Assembly: GCF_901472535.1 (NCBI RefSeq)
Contig: NZ_LR590470.1
Location: 3,224,001-3,288,000 of the forward strand
Reading direction: 5' to 3'
Length of the DNA stretch: 64,000 nt
From: Sphingobacterium daejeonense
Lineage (GTDB): Bacteria > Bacteroidota > Bacteroidia > Sphingobacteriales > Sphingobacteriaceae
Both the position numbers and the translations under genes were made by a program. Under the pieces are notes generated by a model, which was given only the letters and a program-made list of their open reading frames with translations, did no database searches and was not told where the DNA came from. Every line of letters begins with the position of its first letter. Positions within the stretch are counted from its first letter, which is position 1. Positions 27,054-36,194 of this stretch are shown here, one piece after another.

Positions 27054-28715
27054 TTATTGATAGACCAGTGCGCCACTGACATTCCAGAAACTGCTGCTCT
27101 CTCCTTCTTTAGGTCCCTGAGGAATTTGAATTCGAATGGTATGCTCTCCAGCGGCCAAATCTCCCAATTCTATAAAAACTGGGTTTGTAATGGTTCCCGG
27201 GCACCAATTCGAACGGCTCAAGTCTGAAGAAGATAAACCATCGTCAAAATTCCCGCTTACAGGATTGTACAACCTATAGCTTCCACAATCCAGCCTCCAA
27301 GGAGTAAATTGCGTTTTTAAAGTACCATCCAGAAATATGCGGTTAGGTTTTGGAACAAACTCATCTCCATTGCCCCAACCTCCATGTCCAGTAGTGATAT
27401 ATCGTAATTTAGCTCCTTTTATATCATTTGGCACATTGAATTTCAGTTCCAATCCTTTCTCAAATGCAAACATTGTTGGATAAGTCTGACCTCCCATTTC
27501 CATAATATTTGTAGTATTGAAAAGTGGAAGGATTTTCATGCCATCTGCATAATTCGAACCTCCGGGATGTATGGTTAACTCTAAACTTACTTTATGCCCA
27601 CCTTTGTCATAGTTCCCTATGTATGTACCTATGTAGATTTCTTTACCAGCCATAACCGATAAAAACTCAGACACATCTTGTCTATAAATCACGCTATCTT
27701 GCCAAGTTTTCCCTTTTAAATTCAGCCTATCATTGAAATGTGAAACTCCAAAAGGCGTAAAAAATCTCATTAGTTCCAAAACCGGCGAAAAACCATCTGT
27801 CCGTACCATTCCAGGATATTTTGTACCTGCAGAATCTATATAAGCAGGCAAAGTTTCCATACCGTTTTTCATGCCATCTAAAAATGTAGTCTTTTGATCC
27901 TCGGCTATTAGAAAAACAGAACCTGTCCTATCATAAGCATCTCCATTAGATTTTTCAACCAGCTGAATAAATGCTTGAGCTCCATTCTCAACCGAAGGAA
28001 CTTTTACCTTTTTCATGATGACGGTTCCTTCAGCAAATCGCAGAATAGAATCTGACTTAATACCCGGTTGGAAACAAATCTGTGCATCCTGAAAAATAGG
28101 AATCTGAATAAATTTGCTCTTCCATAAAACATCTCGATAACTTAACTCATCCAAAAGGTTACTCTCATTAATTTGAGGAAGATCCTTTGGCCATGATTTT
28201 AACTTTTCAATTGAAGCGGCGACTAAGCCAGAATTGCCATTTCGGCGATACTCTAAAACCAACCCCAAAGTTTGACCAAGATCATTTGGAGCAGCATTGA
28301 CCTTCAAGTCATTCGTATATAATAATTCAATCTTGTTAGAATTAACCGAAGTCACTGCCTTCTTAGATTTGTGTTTCAGAATCTCTTTTCCTTGACCTTC
28401 ATCTTCATACTGATACTTTTTTAAAGTATTACTGTCAACTGTGCTGATCATCTTGGAATCAGACAAATAAGAAATTCTATAAACCAGGTCCTTCGTATAA
28501 TCATAACTAGAGACTTCTAAGGGATATCTTGGTTGACCTGAAACTTGACTTTCACGAGTTACAATGGATTTACCTCGTGTTGCAAACACCACTATAGGGT
28601 CTTGCTTGATCATTGCACCATCTCTGAAATAATGGTAAGTGATCTTATATGTTTCTTGTGCAAAACTTGAATTGCCCAAGCATAAAATCAATAAACAAAT
28701 TAAAACTCTGATCAT
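27054..28715 (-). CDS. PNGase F-like peptide-N-glycosidase, secreted
   Basis: 553 aa. Signal peptide 1-19 (ending SSFAQ). The C-terminal half has PNGase F features: TTGHGGWGNGDEFVPKPNRI, FTPWRLDCGSYRLYNP and SRSNWCPGT, matching the conserved WCPG region of the Elizabethkingia enzyme. The extra N-terminal half of about 200 residues resembles the larger PNGase F-II type, which carries an added N-terminal bowl-like domain. Activity: removal of Asn-linked glycans from glycoproteins. Catalytic Asp/Glu were not mapped. It starts 3 bp after the stop of the ferredoxin-reductase-like gene on the same strand. Confidence 0.85.
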   Translation of the reverse strand: MIRVLICLLILCLGNSSFAQETYKITYHYFRDGAMIKQDPIVVFATRGKSIVTRESQVSGQPRYPLEVSSYDYTKDLVYRISYLSDSKMISTVDSNTLKKYQYEDEGQGKEILKHKSKKAVTSVNSNKIELLYTNDLKVNAAPNDLGQTLGLVLEYRRNGNSGLVAASIEKLKSWPKDLPQINESNLLDELSYRDVLWKSKFIQIPIFQDAQICFQPGIKSDSILRFAEGTVIMKKVKVPSVENGAQAFIQLVEKSNGDAYDRTGSVFLIAEDQKTTFLDGMKNGMETLPAYIDSAGTKYPGMVRTDGFSPVLELMRFFTPFGVSHFNDRLNLKGKTWQDSVIYRQDVSEFLSVMAGKEIYIGTYIGNYDKGGHKVSLELTIHPGGSNYADGMKILPLFNTTNIMEMGGQTYPTMFAFEKGLELKFNVPNDIKGAKLRYITTGHGGWGNGDEFVPKPNRIFLDGTLKTQFTPWRLDCGSYRLYNPVSGNFDDGLSSSDLSRSNWCPGTITNPVFIELGDLAAGEHTIRIQIPQGPKEGESSSFWNVSGALVYQ

Positions 28716-28718
28716 TTT

Positions 28719-29762
28719 CTAAAATACTTCTATAGTTGTCCCATTTTCAAGCGGATGTGATGTACAAATCAAACATCTACCATTATCTACTTCCCTATCT
28801 GTCAAAACTTCGTTATAATCCATTCGCACGGCACCTTTGGTAACTTGCGAAATACAAGTACTACACATTCCTGATTTACAAGAATATGGAAGTTTCAATT
28901 TATGTTCTAAGCCTACATCCAATACCGTTTTATTATATGGAATGGTTAGCGGATATTCATTGCCTTGGAATTTCAATACAATATCATAGCTGGTCATGTC
29001 TACAGGTTCCTCTTCCTTTTCATCGTCGTCTTCTTCCTCTTCTGGAAAATGGAAGGTTTCTCTTTTGATAGTATCTTCCGGAAAGCCCATACCCAACAAG
29101 GTAAACCGCACCAAGTCCATATAGAACAAAGGCCCACAGGTATAAAAAACAGCATCCGTAGAACCATTCAATTGCGCTTTCACAAGATCGATGATATACT
29201 CCCTATTCAATCTTGCTTTCATAAGATTTTTGGTATTTGACCAAATAAACTCAATATGTAACCTATCTGGATATTTCTCTTGCCACTTTAATAGCTCCTC
29301 ATAGAAAATTGTCTGTTCTTTAGAACTATTACTATAGACCAAAACAACTTTACTATTGCTTTCAGCAACCAACGCCGATTTCAAAATAGAATAGAGAGGT
29401 GTTACACCGACTCCAGCGCCAAATAAAAATATTGTATTTGTATTGTTCTCCGATGGTTCGTAAGTAAAAAGTCCTTGTGGATCCATTACTTGAATTTCTG
29501 CTCCTACCTCAGTTCTGTGGTGGAGTAATCTCGAGATTTCACCATTGTCCACTCTTTTTACTGTAATCTCATATGGTTCATCAATAAATGGTGAACTCGA
29601 AAACGAGTACGACCGTCTCACTTCACGATCACCAAACTCAAAAGCCAAGGTCAGAAACTGACCAGCCTTATAGGCTGGAAAATTTCCAGATTCATCCTTA
29701 AAGCGAATGGAAATATTATGATTAGGTTGTTGAATAATCTCGGATATCCTGAATGTAAACAT
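28719..29762 (-). CDS. Ferredoxin-NADP reductase-like flavoprotein with 2Fe-2S (PaaE-like)
   Basis: 347 aa from the ATG at 29762, preferred because the family begins MFTFRISEI; a TTG/ATG start further up adds 12 residues. Order: FAD-binding barrel (RRSYSFSSSP), NAD(P)-binding Rossmann part (FLFGAGVGVTPLYSIL and YTCGP), an acidic Glu/Asp-rich linker (about 250-262), and a plant-type ferredoxin domain with CKSGMCSTC and a fourth Cys in CLIC. This layout is that of PaaE/HmpX-type oxidoreductases that pass electrons from NAD(P)H to an oxygenase. No oxygenase is adjacent, so the partner is unknown. Confidence 0.87.
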   Translation of the reverse strand: MFTFRISEIIQQPNHNISIRFKDESGNFPAYKAGQFLTLAFEFGDREVRRSYSFSSSPFIDEPYEITVKRVDNGEISRLLHHRTEVGAEIQVMDPQGLFTYEPSENNTNTIFLFGAGVGVTPLYSILKSALVAESNSKVVLVYSNSSKEQTIFYEELLKWQEKYPDRLHIEFIWSNTKNLMKARLNREYIIDLVKAQLNGSTDAVFYTCGPLFYMDLVRFTLLGMGFPEDTIKRETFHFPEEEEDDDEKEEEPVDMTSYDIVLKFQGNEYPLTIPYNKTVLDVGLEHKLKLPYSCKSGMCSTCISQVTKGAVRMDYNEVLTDREVDNGRCLICTSHPLENGTTIEVF

Positions 29763-29836
29763 GGTTCTAAAGATACCACCTTCAAAGAGATTTTTCAAAT
29801 AGAAAGAGTTGATAGGATATTAAAATTAAGGATAAT

Positions 29837-29867
29837 AAAAAGAGGTTTAGCCATAGACTAAACCTCT
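29837..29867 (-). terminator. Terminator of the rimP-nusA-infB operon
   Basis: 10-bp perfect stem (29841-29850 with 29858-29867), loop CCATAGA; minus strand ends in a short T-run. It lies 24 bp past the infB stop. Confidence 0.82.
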
Positions 29868-29890
29868 GTATTTATTTTGTTGTAAACTGA

Positions 29891-32800
29891 TTAAAGCTTA
29901 CGTTTTACTTCTACTTGTTCGAATGCTTCCACGATATCTTTTTCTTGGATATCATTGAATCTTTCAATACTCAAACCACACTCATAACCTTGAGATACTT
30001 CTTTTACGTCATCTTTGAAACGTTTCAATGAAGCTAACTTACCTGTATGGATAACAACGCCATCCCTGATAATACGGATCTCATTGTTACGGTTGATTTT
30101 ACCATCCAATACCATACATCCAGCAATTGAGCCAACTTTGGAAATCTTGAACACCTCACGGATTTCAACTTCCGCAACGATTTTCTCTTCAAGTTTCGGA
30201 GCCAACATACCTTCCATCGCTGATTTGATCTCTTCAATCGCATCATAGATGATTGAGTACAGACGTATATCGATTTGTTCGTTCTCAGCAAGCTTACGAG
30301 CATTTTGAGTAGGACGTACTTGGAAACCGATAATGATCGCATCAGATGCTGAAGCTAACAATACGTCGGATTCTGAAATCGCACCAACTGATTTGTGAAT
30401 GATATTAACTTGAATCTCATCAGTTGAAAGTTTCAATAATGAATCTGACAATGCCTCGATAGAACCATCCACATCACCTTTAACGATAATATTAAGTTCT
30501 TTAAAGTTTCCGATTGCAAGACGTCTACCGATTTCATCCAATGTGATGTGTTTCGTAGCACGCATACCTTGCTCACGCTGAAGTTGTAGACGTTTGTTTG
30601 CTACCTGACGAGCTTCAGATTCACTTTCCATAACGTAAAGTTTATCACCCGCTGTTGGAGCACCAGACATACCTAAGATTTGAACTGGCATCGAAGGTCC
30701 TGCTTCTTTCACACGCTCACCTCTCTCATTGGTCAAAGCTTTAACCTTACCAGAGTATGAACCTGCAAGAATTGGATCTCCAATTTTCAAAGTACCACCT
30801 TGAACTAATACAGTAGTTACAATACCTCTACCTTTATCTAATGCAGCTTCAATTACAGAACCAGCCGCACGTTTTTCAGGGTCAGCATGCAATTCTAATA
30901 ATTCCGCTTCCAATAATACTTTTTCAAGCAATAGGTCAACATTCTCACCTGTTTTAGCTGAAATCTCTTGAGCTTGGTATTTACCACCCCAATCCTCAAC
31001 CAAAATATTCATGATTGACAATTGCTCACGGATCTTATCAGCATTTGCTCCTGGTTTATCCACTTTAGTGAATGCGAATACAATAGGTACTCCTGCAGCC
31101 ATAGCGTGGTTGATTGCTTCTTTTGTTTGAGGCATCACGGCATCATCCGCAGCGATAACGATAATAACGATATCTGTTACTTGAGCACCACGAGCACGCA
31201 TCGCCGTAAAGGCTTCGTGACCTGGTGTATCCAAGAATGTAATCTTTTTACCACCTTCTAATTGTACTGCATATGCACCGATGTGCTGAGTAATACCACC
31301 CGCTTCACCTTTGGTAACATTAGCCTTACGGATATAATCTAGTAATGATGTTTTACCGTGGTCAACGTGACCCATTACAGTTACGATTGGAGCTCTTGGA
31401 ACTAGACGGCTAGTATTGTCTGCCTCTTCCAATTCTGTAGTCTCTTCATCCTCCGGTTTGATAAATTCTATTTGGAATCCAAATTCGTCAGCAACGATTG
31501 CTAAAGTTTCTGCATCCAAACGTTGGTTGATCGACACGAACATACCTAAGCTCATACAAGTTGCAATAACTTGAGTAACCGGAACATCCATTAGATTTGC
31601 CAATTCGTTGGCTGTAACGAATTCTGTTACGCGCAATACTTTAGATTGTGCTTCTTGCTCCATTGCTGCCTCTTCTGCTGACAATGCTATATCATCACGT
31701 TTTTGGCGGCGCAGTTTCGCACGTTGAGCGAATTTACCAGATTTACCAGCACCACTCAAACGAGCAAGTGTTGCCTTGATTTGATCTTGGATCTCTTTTT
31801 CTGAAGGTTCTTCCTTCGGAGTATCAGGCTTTCTGTTTCTATCGTTACGACCTCTATTGTTTCCATGGCGGTCATTGTTAGGATGATTACCACGGTTTGG
31901 TCTATTTCCACCTTGGTGAGGAGGACGATTTCCACCATCTTGTCTATTGCCTTGTTGACCTTGACCTTGGTGTTGAGGACGGTTTCCACCATCTTGTCTG
32001 TTACCTTGACCTTGACCCTGGCCTTGGCCTTGGTTTTGTCCATAACCACCTTGGTTACCCTGTCCTCCATGCGGAGTATTAGGTTTGTTAGTACGCTTGC
32101 GCTTACGCTTGTTGTCTTGATTTCCACCAGCGTTGTTCGATGATGAAGCAACTGGTTTGTGTGGTTTTGCAACAGGTAATTGGATTTTACCAACTACTTT
32201 AGGGCCACTTAAGGTTTCCGAGCGAGCGCGTATAACATCGTCAGTCGGTTCTGCTTTTGCAGCAGGCTTTTCAACTTCTATATTTTTTTTCACCTCTACA
32301 GGTTGTTTTTCTGTCTTTTCTGATTTCTCAGGTTTTTCAGTATGCTCAGTTTTCTCTGGCTGAGCAGCTTTCTCCGGTTGAACAGGTTTTGCTTGTTGAA
32401 CTGGTTGTGCAGGTTTTGCAGGCTCCTGAACTACAGGTTTCTTCTCTTCTACTTTCGGTGCTTCTTCTTTTTTCGGTTCTTCTACTGGTTTCGCAACAGG
32501 AGCTTCTTCTTTCTTAACCTCTGCCTTTTGAGCAGGTTCTGTTGGTTTCTCGACTTTTTCTTCAGCTTTTGGTGCAGGTTTTCCTCGCTTCAAGCTATCC
32601 AAATCGATCTTCCCAACTACTTTAAGTGGAGATGATCCTCCCTCTTCCTTCTTCGGTTCTTCAGCAACAGGTGTAGACTCTGTTGATGCATTATTCTTAA
32701 TTAAGATTTCTTTAACCTCAGCAGGACTTTCCTTTTCTTCAGTAGATTCAGGGTTTGAGCTTGCTGTGCCTGTGGCTGGACCTTCTTCACGGCGAATCTT

Positions 32801-33010
32801 GCCGATAACTATTTGTTTAGCCTCGTCTTTAACAATCTTATCACCCTGAAATTCCTTCAAAAGAACCCCATACATCTCAGGGCTCAACTTAGAACTTGGC
32901 TTAGAGTCTACATCAAACCCTTTCTTAACCAAATATTCTACCGCTGTGCCTATTCCAATGTTGAGCTCTTTCGCAGCTTTAAGCAAGTTTATACTTTTAC
33001 CTTCTGTCAT
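29891..33010 (-). CDS. infB: Translation initiation factor IF-2
   Basis: 1039 aa GTPase that places initiator fMet-tRNA on the 30S subunit. An N-terminal IF2N-like segment ([20 protein letters not shown]) is followed by a long Lys/Glu/Pro-rich region and a Gln/Gly/Asn/Arg-rich linker (about 300-400). Then come a second IF2N domain, G domain motifs [20 protein letters not shown] and TKVDKP, and domains II-IV. The linker makes the protein longer than the E. coli one but is typical of Bacteroidetes. It is the last gene of rimP-nusA-infB, 102 bp after nusA. Confidence 0.98.
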   Translation of the reverse strand: MTEGKSINLLKAAKELNIGIGTAVEYLVKKGFDVDSKPSSKLSPEMYGVLLKEFQGDKIVKDEAKQIVIGKIRREEGPATGTASSNPESTEEKESPAEVKEILIKNNASTESTPVAEEPKKEEGGSSPLKVVGKIDLDSLKRGKPAPKAEEKVEKPTEPAQKAEVKKEEAPVAKPVEEPKKEEAPKVEEKKPVVQEPAKPAQPVQQAKPVQPEKAAQPEKTEHTEKPEKSEKTEKQPVEVKKNIEVEKPAAKAEPTDDVIRARSETLSGPKVVGKIQLPVAKPHKPVASSSNNAGGNQDNKRKRKRTNKPNTPHGGQGNQGGYGQNQGQGQGQGQGNRQDGGNRPQHQGQGQQGNRQDGGNRPPHQGGNRPNRGNHPNNDRHGNNRGRNDRNRKPDTPKEEPSEKEIQDQIKATLARLSGAGKSGKFAQRAKLRRQKRDDIALSAEEAAMEQEAQSKVLRVTEFVTANELANLMDVPVTQVIATCMSLGMFVSINQRLDAETLAIVADEFGFQIEFIKPEDEETTELEEADNTSRLVPRAPIVTVMGHVDHGKTSLLDYIRKANVTKGEAGGITQHIGAYAVQLEGGKKITFLDTPGHEAFTAMRARGAQVTDIVIIVIAADDAVMPQTKEAINHAMAAGVPIVFAFTKVDKPGANADKIREQLSIMNILVEDWGGKYQAQEISAKTGENVDLLLEKVLLEAELLELHADPEKRAAGSVIEAALDKGRGIVTTVLVQGGTLKIGDPILAGSYSGKVKALTNERGERVKEAGPSMPVQILGMSGAPTAGDKLYVMESESEARQVANKRLQLQREQGMRATKHITLDEIGRRLAIGNFKELNIIVKGDVDGSIEALSDSLLKLSTDEIQVNIIHKSVGAISESDVLLASASDAIIIGFQVRPTQNARKLAENEQIDIRLYSIIYDAIEEIKSAMEGMLAPKLEEKIVAEVEIREVFKISKVGSIAGCMVLDGKINRNNEIRIIRDGVVIHTGKLASLKRFKDDVKEVSQGYECGLSIERFNDIQEKDIVEAFEQVEVKRKL

Positions 33011-33064
33011 CTACTATCTTCTAAATATAATTTCGTACTACAAAAATATGTTTTTTTACAAGGA

Positions 33065-33091
33065 TTTAACAATTTATTATAAATTGTTAAA
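33065..33091 (-). promoter_or_regulatory. Perfect 12-bp inverted repeat between nusA and infB
   Basis: TTTAACAATTTA-TTA-TAAATTGTTAAA: 12-bp arms, 3-bp spacer. It lies in the 102-bp nusA-infB gap. A second, smaller hairpin (CGAATA/TATTCG, 33102-33107 with 33114-33119) overlaps the nusA stop. It is too AT-rich and lacks a T-tract, so it is not a normal terminator; possible mRNA processing or stability element. Confidence 0.5.
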
Positions 33092-33112
33092 CCCTCTAAC
33101 CCGAATATTTTA

Positions 33113-34351
33113 TTATTCGAATTCAGCTTGTAAAATACGTACGATTTCGCGAATTGTGTCTTCCTCTAAATCGGTACGTCTTATAAGCTCTTCTTCGGAC
33201 AATGCCAATACAGACCTTGCTGTATCTAAACCAACGCGTTTAAACTCGTCGATAATCCATCCGTCGATTTCATCTGCAAATTCTTCAATGTCCACATCCT
33301 CCTCTTCTTCTCCGCTCTCACGGTAAACATCGATTTCATAGCCAGTCAATTTACCAGCCAATTTAATATTGTGACCACCACGGCCGATAGCCAAGGATAC
33401 TTGATCCGGCTTCAAATAAACCGCAGCAGTTTTGTTGTCTTCGTCAATCTTGATCGATGTGATACGAGCAGGACTCAATGCACGAGTAATATATAATGAG
33501 TGGTTAGTCGTAAAGTTGATTACATCTATATTCTCATTACGTAGCTCGCGAACGATACCGTGAATACGGGAACCCTTCATACCCACACATGCTCCTACTG
33601 GATCAATACGATCATCATAAGACTCTACAGCTACCTTTGCACGCTCTCCTGGTTCACGAACGATTTTCTTGATCGTAATCAATCCGTCGAAAATCTCAGG
33701 AACCTCAAGCTCAAATAATCTCTGCAAGAACTCAGGTGCTGTACGTGAAATAATAATCTTAGGATTATTATTCATCATATCTACCTTGTCAACAACCGCA
33801 CGGATACTATCTCCTTTTTTGAAATAATCAGCTGGGATTTGCTCATTTTTTGGAAGGATCAATTCGTTGCCATCTTCATCCAATACAAGAATCTCTTTTT
33901 TCCAAATCTGATAAACCTCTCCGATAACTAATTCGCCTTCGCGGTCTTTATACTTCTTGAATACCTCATCTTTTTCAAGCTCAAGGATCTTAGAAACTAA
34001 TGTCTGACGTGCTGCTAAAATTGCGCGTCTTCCGAAACTCTCCAAAGTAATCTGCTCAATGTAATCATCTCCTACCTCTAAGTCAGGATCGTATTTATGA
34101 GCTTCCTCCAATTCAATTTCCAAATCATCATCCTCAGAGAAACCATCTTCCATTACAACACGCGTACGCCAAATCTCTAAGTCACCATTATCTGGGTTTA
34201 CAATTACGTCCACGTTTTCATCTGTACCGAAACGTTTACGAATCATGCTGCGGAACACCTCCTCCAATACAGTAATAACTGTTGGACGGTCAATGTTCTT
34301 GAAGTCTTTGAACTCCTGAAACGAGTCTATCAAGTTTATATTAGTACTCAT
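33113..34351 (-). CDS. nusA: Transcription termination/antitermination factor NusA
   Basis: 412 aa. N-terminal RNA polymerase-binding domain (1-130), S1 domain (about 135-200: VIGEVYQIWKKEILVLDEDG), KH1 (GACVGMKGSRIHGIVREL) and KH2 (VSLAIGRGGHNIKLA), then an acidic tail with a short helical domain. It modulates pausing and intrinsic termination. Starts 2 bp after the rimP stop. The context downstream of a leader terminator suggests possible autoregulation. Confidence 0.98.
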   Translation of the reverse strand: MSTNINLIDSFQEFKDFKNIDRPTVITVLEEVFRSMIRKRFGTDENVDVIVNPDNGDLEIWRTRVVMEDGFSEDDDLEIELEEAHKYDPDLEVGDDYIEQITLESFGRRAILAARQTLVSKILELEKDEVFKKYKDREGELVIGEVYQIWKKEILVLDEDGNELILPKNEQIPADYFKKGDSIRAVVDKVDMMNNNPKIIISRTAPEFLQRLFELEVPEIFDGLITIKKIVREPGERAKVAVESYDDRIDPVGACVGMKGSRIHGIVRELRNENIDVINFTTNHSLYITRALSPARITSIKIDEDNKTAAVYLKPDQVSLAIGRGGHNIKLAGKLTGYEIDVYRESGEEEEDVDIEEFADEIDGWIIDEFKRVGLDTARSVLALSEEELIRRTDLEEDTIREIVRILQAEFE

Positions 34352-34353
34352 TC

Positions 34354-34818
34354 TTATTTAAATGAAATTAACACCTTTGTTTCCTTTATTTGATCTAATG
34401 GAATTTCCGTCTGTACTAAAACAGCTTTCTTTCCTTTTTCTTTTACTTTTTCTTCGATGCTGATTGCTGAGTCGGTAACCGATAGTAATTGACCTTCCTT
34501 TTTAGCACCATCCAACAACTTCACCTTAACATCACGACCCACGTTTTTCTCATATTGTCTGTTCAACAACAATGGAGAGTCAATTCCCGGAGACGACACC
34601 TCTAAACGATAAGCTCTATCAATCACATTCTCCTCTTCCAAGTGGTAACCAACGTGACGACTTACTTGTACGCAATCCTCAATCGCAATCCCATTATCAC
34701 CATCCAAAAGAATTTCTAAAACGCCATTGTTCAGCAAGCGAACACTAACAATAAATAAATCCGGTCTGTCGGCAATTTTTTCTTCTACTAATTCGATTAC
34801 TCGATTTTCAACCTGCAT
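34354..34818 (-). CDS. rimP: Ribosome maturation factor RimP
   Basis: 154 aa. Family-typical strings LLNNGVLEILLDGDNGIAIEDC, VSRHVGYHLEEENVID and YRLEVSSPGID, then a C-terminal SH3-like domain (about 85-154). It assists 30S maturation in the cytoplasm. It opens the rimP-nusA-infB operon, 2 bp before nusA. Its promoter and an intrinsic terminator are both upstream. Confidence 0.96.
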   Translation of the reverse strand: MQVENRVIELVEEKIADRPDLFIVSVRLLNNGVLEILLDGDNGIAIEDCVQVSRHVGYHLEEENVIDRAYRLEVSSPGIDSPLLLNRQYEKNVGRDVKVKLLDGAKKEGQLLSVTDSAISIEEKVKEKGKKAVLVQTEIPLDQIKETKVLISFK

Positions 34819-34833
34819 ATTTTAAAAAATTAA

Positions 34834-34862
34834 TTAAAAAAGGGGGCATACCATGCCCCCTT
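34834..34862 (-). terminator. Intrinsic terminator in the rimP leader, candidate attenuator
   Basis: Stem AAGGGGGCAT/ATGCCCCCTT (34840-34849 with 34853-34862), loop of 3; minus strand continues into TTTTTTAATT. It ends the S24 regulator gene upstream but also lies between the predicted operon promoter (34877-34907) and rimP, so every transcript that reaches rimP must pass it. Confidence 0.85.
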
Positions 34863-34876
34863 CCTTTCAGATAGTA

Positions 34877-34907
34877 CAAAGGTACAAAAATTATTTATTA
34901 ATTGCAA
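34877..34907 (-). promoter_or_regulatory. Predicted promoter of rimP-nusA-infB
   Basis: Minus strand: TTG (34907-34905), 20-bp spacer, TACCTTTG (34884-34877), a full match to the Bacteroidetes consensus. Predicted start near 34870, leaving a leader of about 50 nt that consists mainly of the terminator hairpin. Confidence 0.72.
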
Positions 34908-34924
34908 AGCATATTAAATCCACA

Positions 34925-35698
34925 TTAATTTTTGTCAACAACAGAATTAATAGTCTTTTGCATCTGAGCCATCATCGATGACAATGCTTCTAAAGTCGGT
35001 TCAGGGTTTGGCTCAGGAAGCTCCGTGCTAACAAATGCCTTTGCCTTCCAGACTTCCAAAATCTCGGAGGCTGGAACCCAATAAGGCTCATACGTTTTAT
35101 TGTCAGAAACTAATTTAAGACCTTTATCTTCCTTAAACTTCTGCCCTATTCTTTTATATACAACTCCATCATTGGACGACACAACAATATATGTCTGCCC
35201 AGGTTTGATATCATGCCAGTTCTCAACATATTCTGAAATAATCAAAGATCCCGATGGCAATGGCAACATAGAATCTCCTTTGATTTCAAATGCCCTAAAC
35301 GTTCCTTGATTAAACATAGGTAAAGAGAATTTCGGCAATTCACTCACATACTCAGGATCAGCATAACCATTCAAATAACCAGCACTAGCTTTTACTGGAA
35401 CAAGCTCGATGTTTTCTCGGTCATCCGAATCAACAGTCACACTCAATACCCTCAAATTTGAAGCATTGCTCTTAGGCGTAGGCTTCCACTTATCATCAAT
35501 CTCATCATTAGCCAATTCGTCCATACTTAAATCATAGAACTCTGCTATTTTTTTTAGTAGTTCATATTTTGGCTCCGCCCTATCCTCTTCATAAGCCCCT
35601 ACAGAAGCACGTTTAATTTCCATTAAATCAGCAAACTGTTGCTGAGTAAGACCTTTTTTCTTGCGAAGATACTTAAGATTTGATGAGATATTTGCCAT
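34925..35698 (-). CDS. XRE-HTH S24/LexA-like transcriptional regulator
   Basis: 257 aa. N-terminal XRE helix-turn-helix (1-62: LTQQQFADLMEIKRASVGAYE) and a LexA/CI-type S24 peptidase domain. Catalytic Ser143 (IKGDSMLP) and Lys182 (VVYKRI) are present, and Ala106-Gly107 (VKASAGYLNGY) matches the self-cleavage bond of LexA-like repressors, so induced self-cleavage is plausible. A short Pro/Glu linker and helix form the C-terminus. It faces a GIY-YIG-like gene across a region with two palindromes that could be its operators. Confidence 0.88.
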   Translation of the reverse strand: MANISSNLKYLRKKKGLTQQQFADLMEIKRASVGAYEEDRAEPKYELLKKIAEFYDLSMDELANDEIDDKWKPTPKSNASNLRVLSVTVDSDDRENIELVPVKASAGYLNGYADPEYVSELPKFSLPMFNQGTFRAFEIKGDSMLPLPSGSLIISEYVENWHDIKPGQTYIVVSSNDGVVYKRIGQKFKEDKGLKLVSDNKTYEPYWVPASEILEVWKAKAFVSTELPEPNPEPTLEALSSMMAQMQKTINSVVDKN

Positions 35699-35724
35699 AA
35701 TATTTTTTCAATATATTTTTGAAT

Positions 35725-35756
35725 TACTAAATTTATTAGTATTATTGTACCAATAA
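35725..35756. promoter_or_regulatory. Paired palindromes, candidate S24 repressor operators
   Basis: TACTAA-ATTTA-TTAGTA (35725-35741) is followed at once by TTATTG-TAC-CAATAA (35742-35756). Both are perfect inverted repeats in the 111-bp gap between the divergent S24 regulator and GIY-YIG-like genes, placed where an autoregulating repressor would bind. Confidence 0.5.
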
Positions 35757-35809
35757 AATTAGCAAAACGTCTGCAAATTACCAAATAATTTAGCTAAAAC
35801 AAGAATAAA

Positions 35810-36133
35810 ATGAATAAATACTATACATACATCGCAACAGATTCGAACCGTAGGTTCCTTCAGACCGGCATTAGTCAAGACTTAAACTCAGTTTACCATG
35901 ACTTGCAAAATAGCCATGAACCTGCTTTGTTTTCCTATGCCATGTTGAACAGGATTGTATTGGTAGAAACATTCCTTACCCAATCTGATGCAGAAAAGAG
36001 GTTAAAAGAATTGTCATCAATGGGCAGAATTGTAAAAGAAAGGTTGATCCGCAAAGCGAACCCTAACTGGTTGAGCTTATGTCCGAGTACACCAAAAATA
36101 AGATCTAATAAAAAAGCCGTTGTTTATGCATAA
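35810..36133 (+). CDS. GIY-YIG superfamily-like protein, probably inactive
   Basis: 107 aa. The layout follows the small YhbQ/UPF0213 type: first strand YYTYIATDSN (GIY position), FLQTGIS (YIG position), then IVLVETF, AEKRLKELSSMGRIVKERLI and NPNWLSL. The two signature tyrosine positions are altered (YTY; QTG) and the usual Arg after the second strand is missing (SVYHDL). It therefore looks like a degenerate, probably non-nuclease member (inference). Divergent from the S24 regulator; its stop overlaps the downstream terminator hairpin. Confidence 0.65.
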   Translation: MNKYYTYIATDSNRRFLQTGISQDLNSVYHDLQNSHEPALFSYAMLNRIVLVETFLTQSDAEKRLKELSSMGRIVKERLIRKANPNWLSLCPSTPKIRSNKKAVVYA

Positions 36134-36148
36134 GCTATAAACAACGGC
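36111..36148. terminator. Bidirectional terminator between convergent genes
   Basis: 12-bp perfect stem (36116-36127 with 36137-36148), loop of 9. An A-run on the left gives a T-tract for the minus strand gene ending at 36195. The left arm overlaps the last codons of the GIY-YIG-like gene. Confidence 0.8.
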
Positions 36149-36194
36149 CTTAACAACCTTACCCTACACTAAATCACCCTCACATAACTTTAGA

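Noticed and set aside
31756..32635. ORFs opposite and overlapping the IF-2 linker
   Set aside because: They are shadows of the low-complexity repeat-coding region of infB with biased composition and no domain.
35725..35756. Terminator between the S24 and GIY-YIG-like genes
   Set aside because: The genes are divergent, so no terminator is expected; the palindromes are short and AT-rich, fitting operator sites better.
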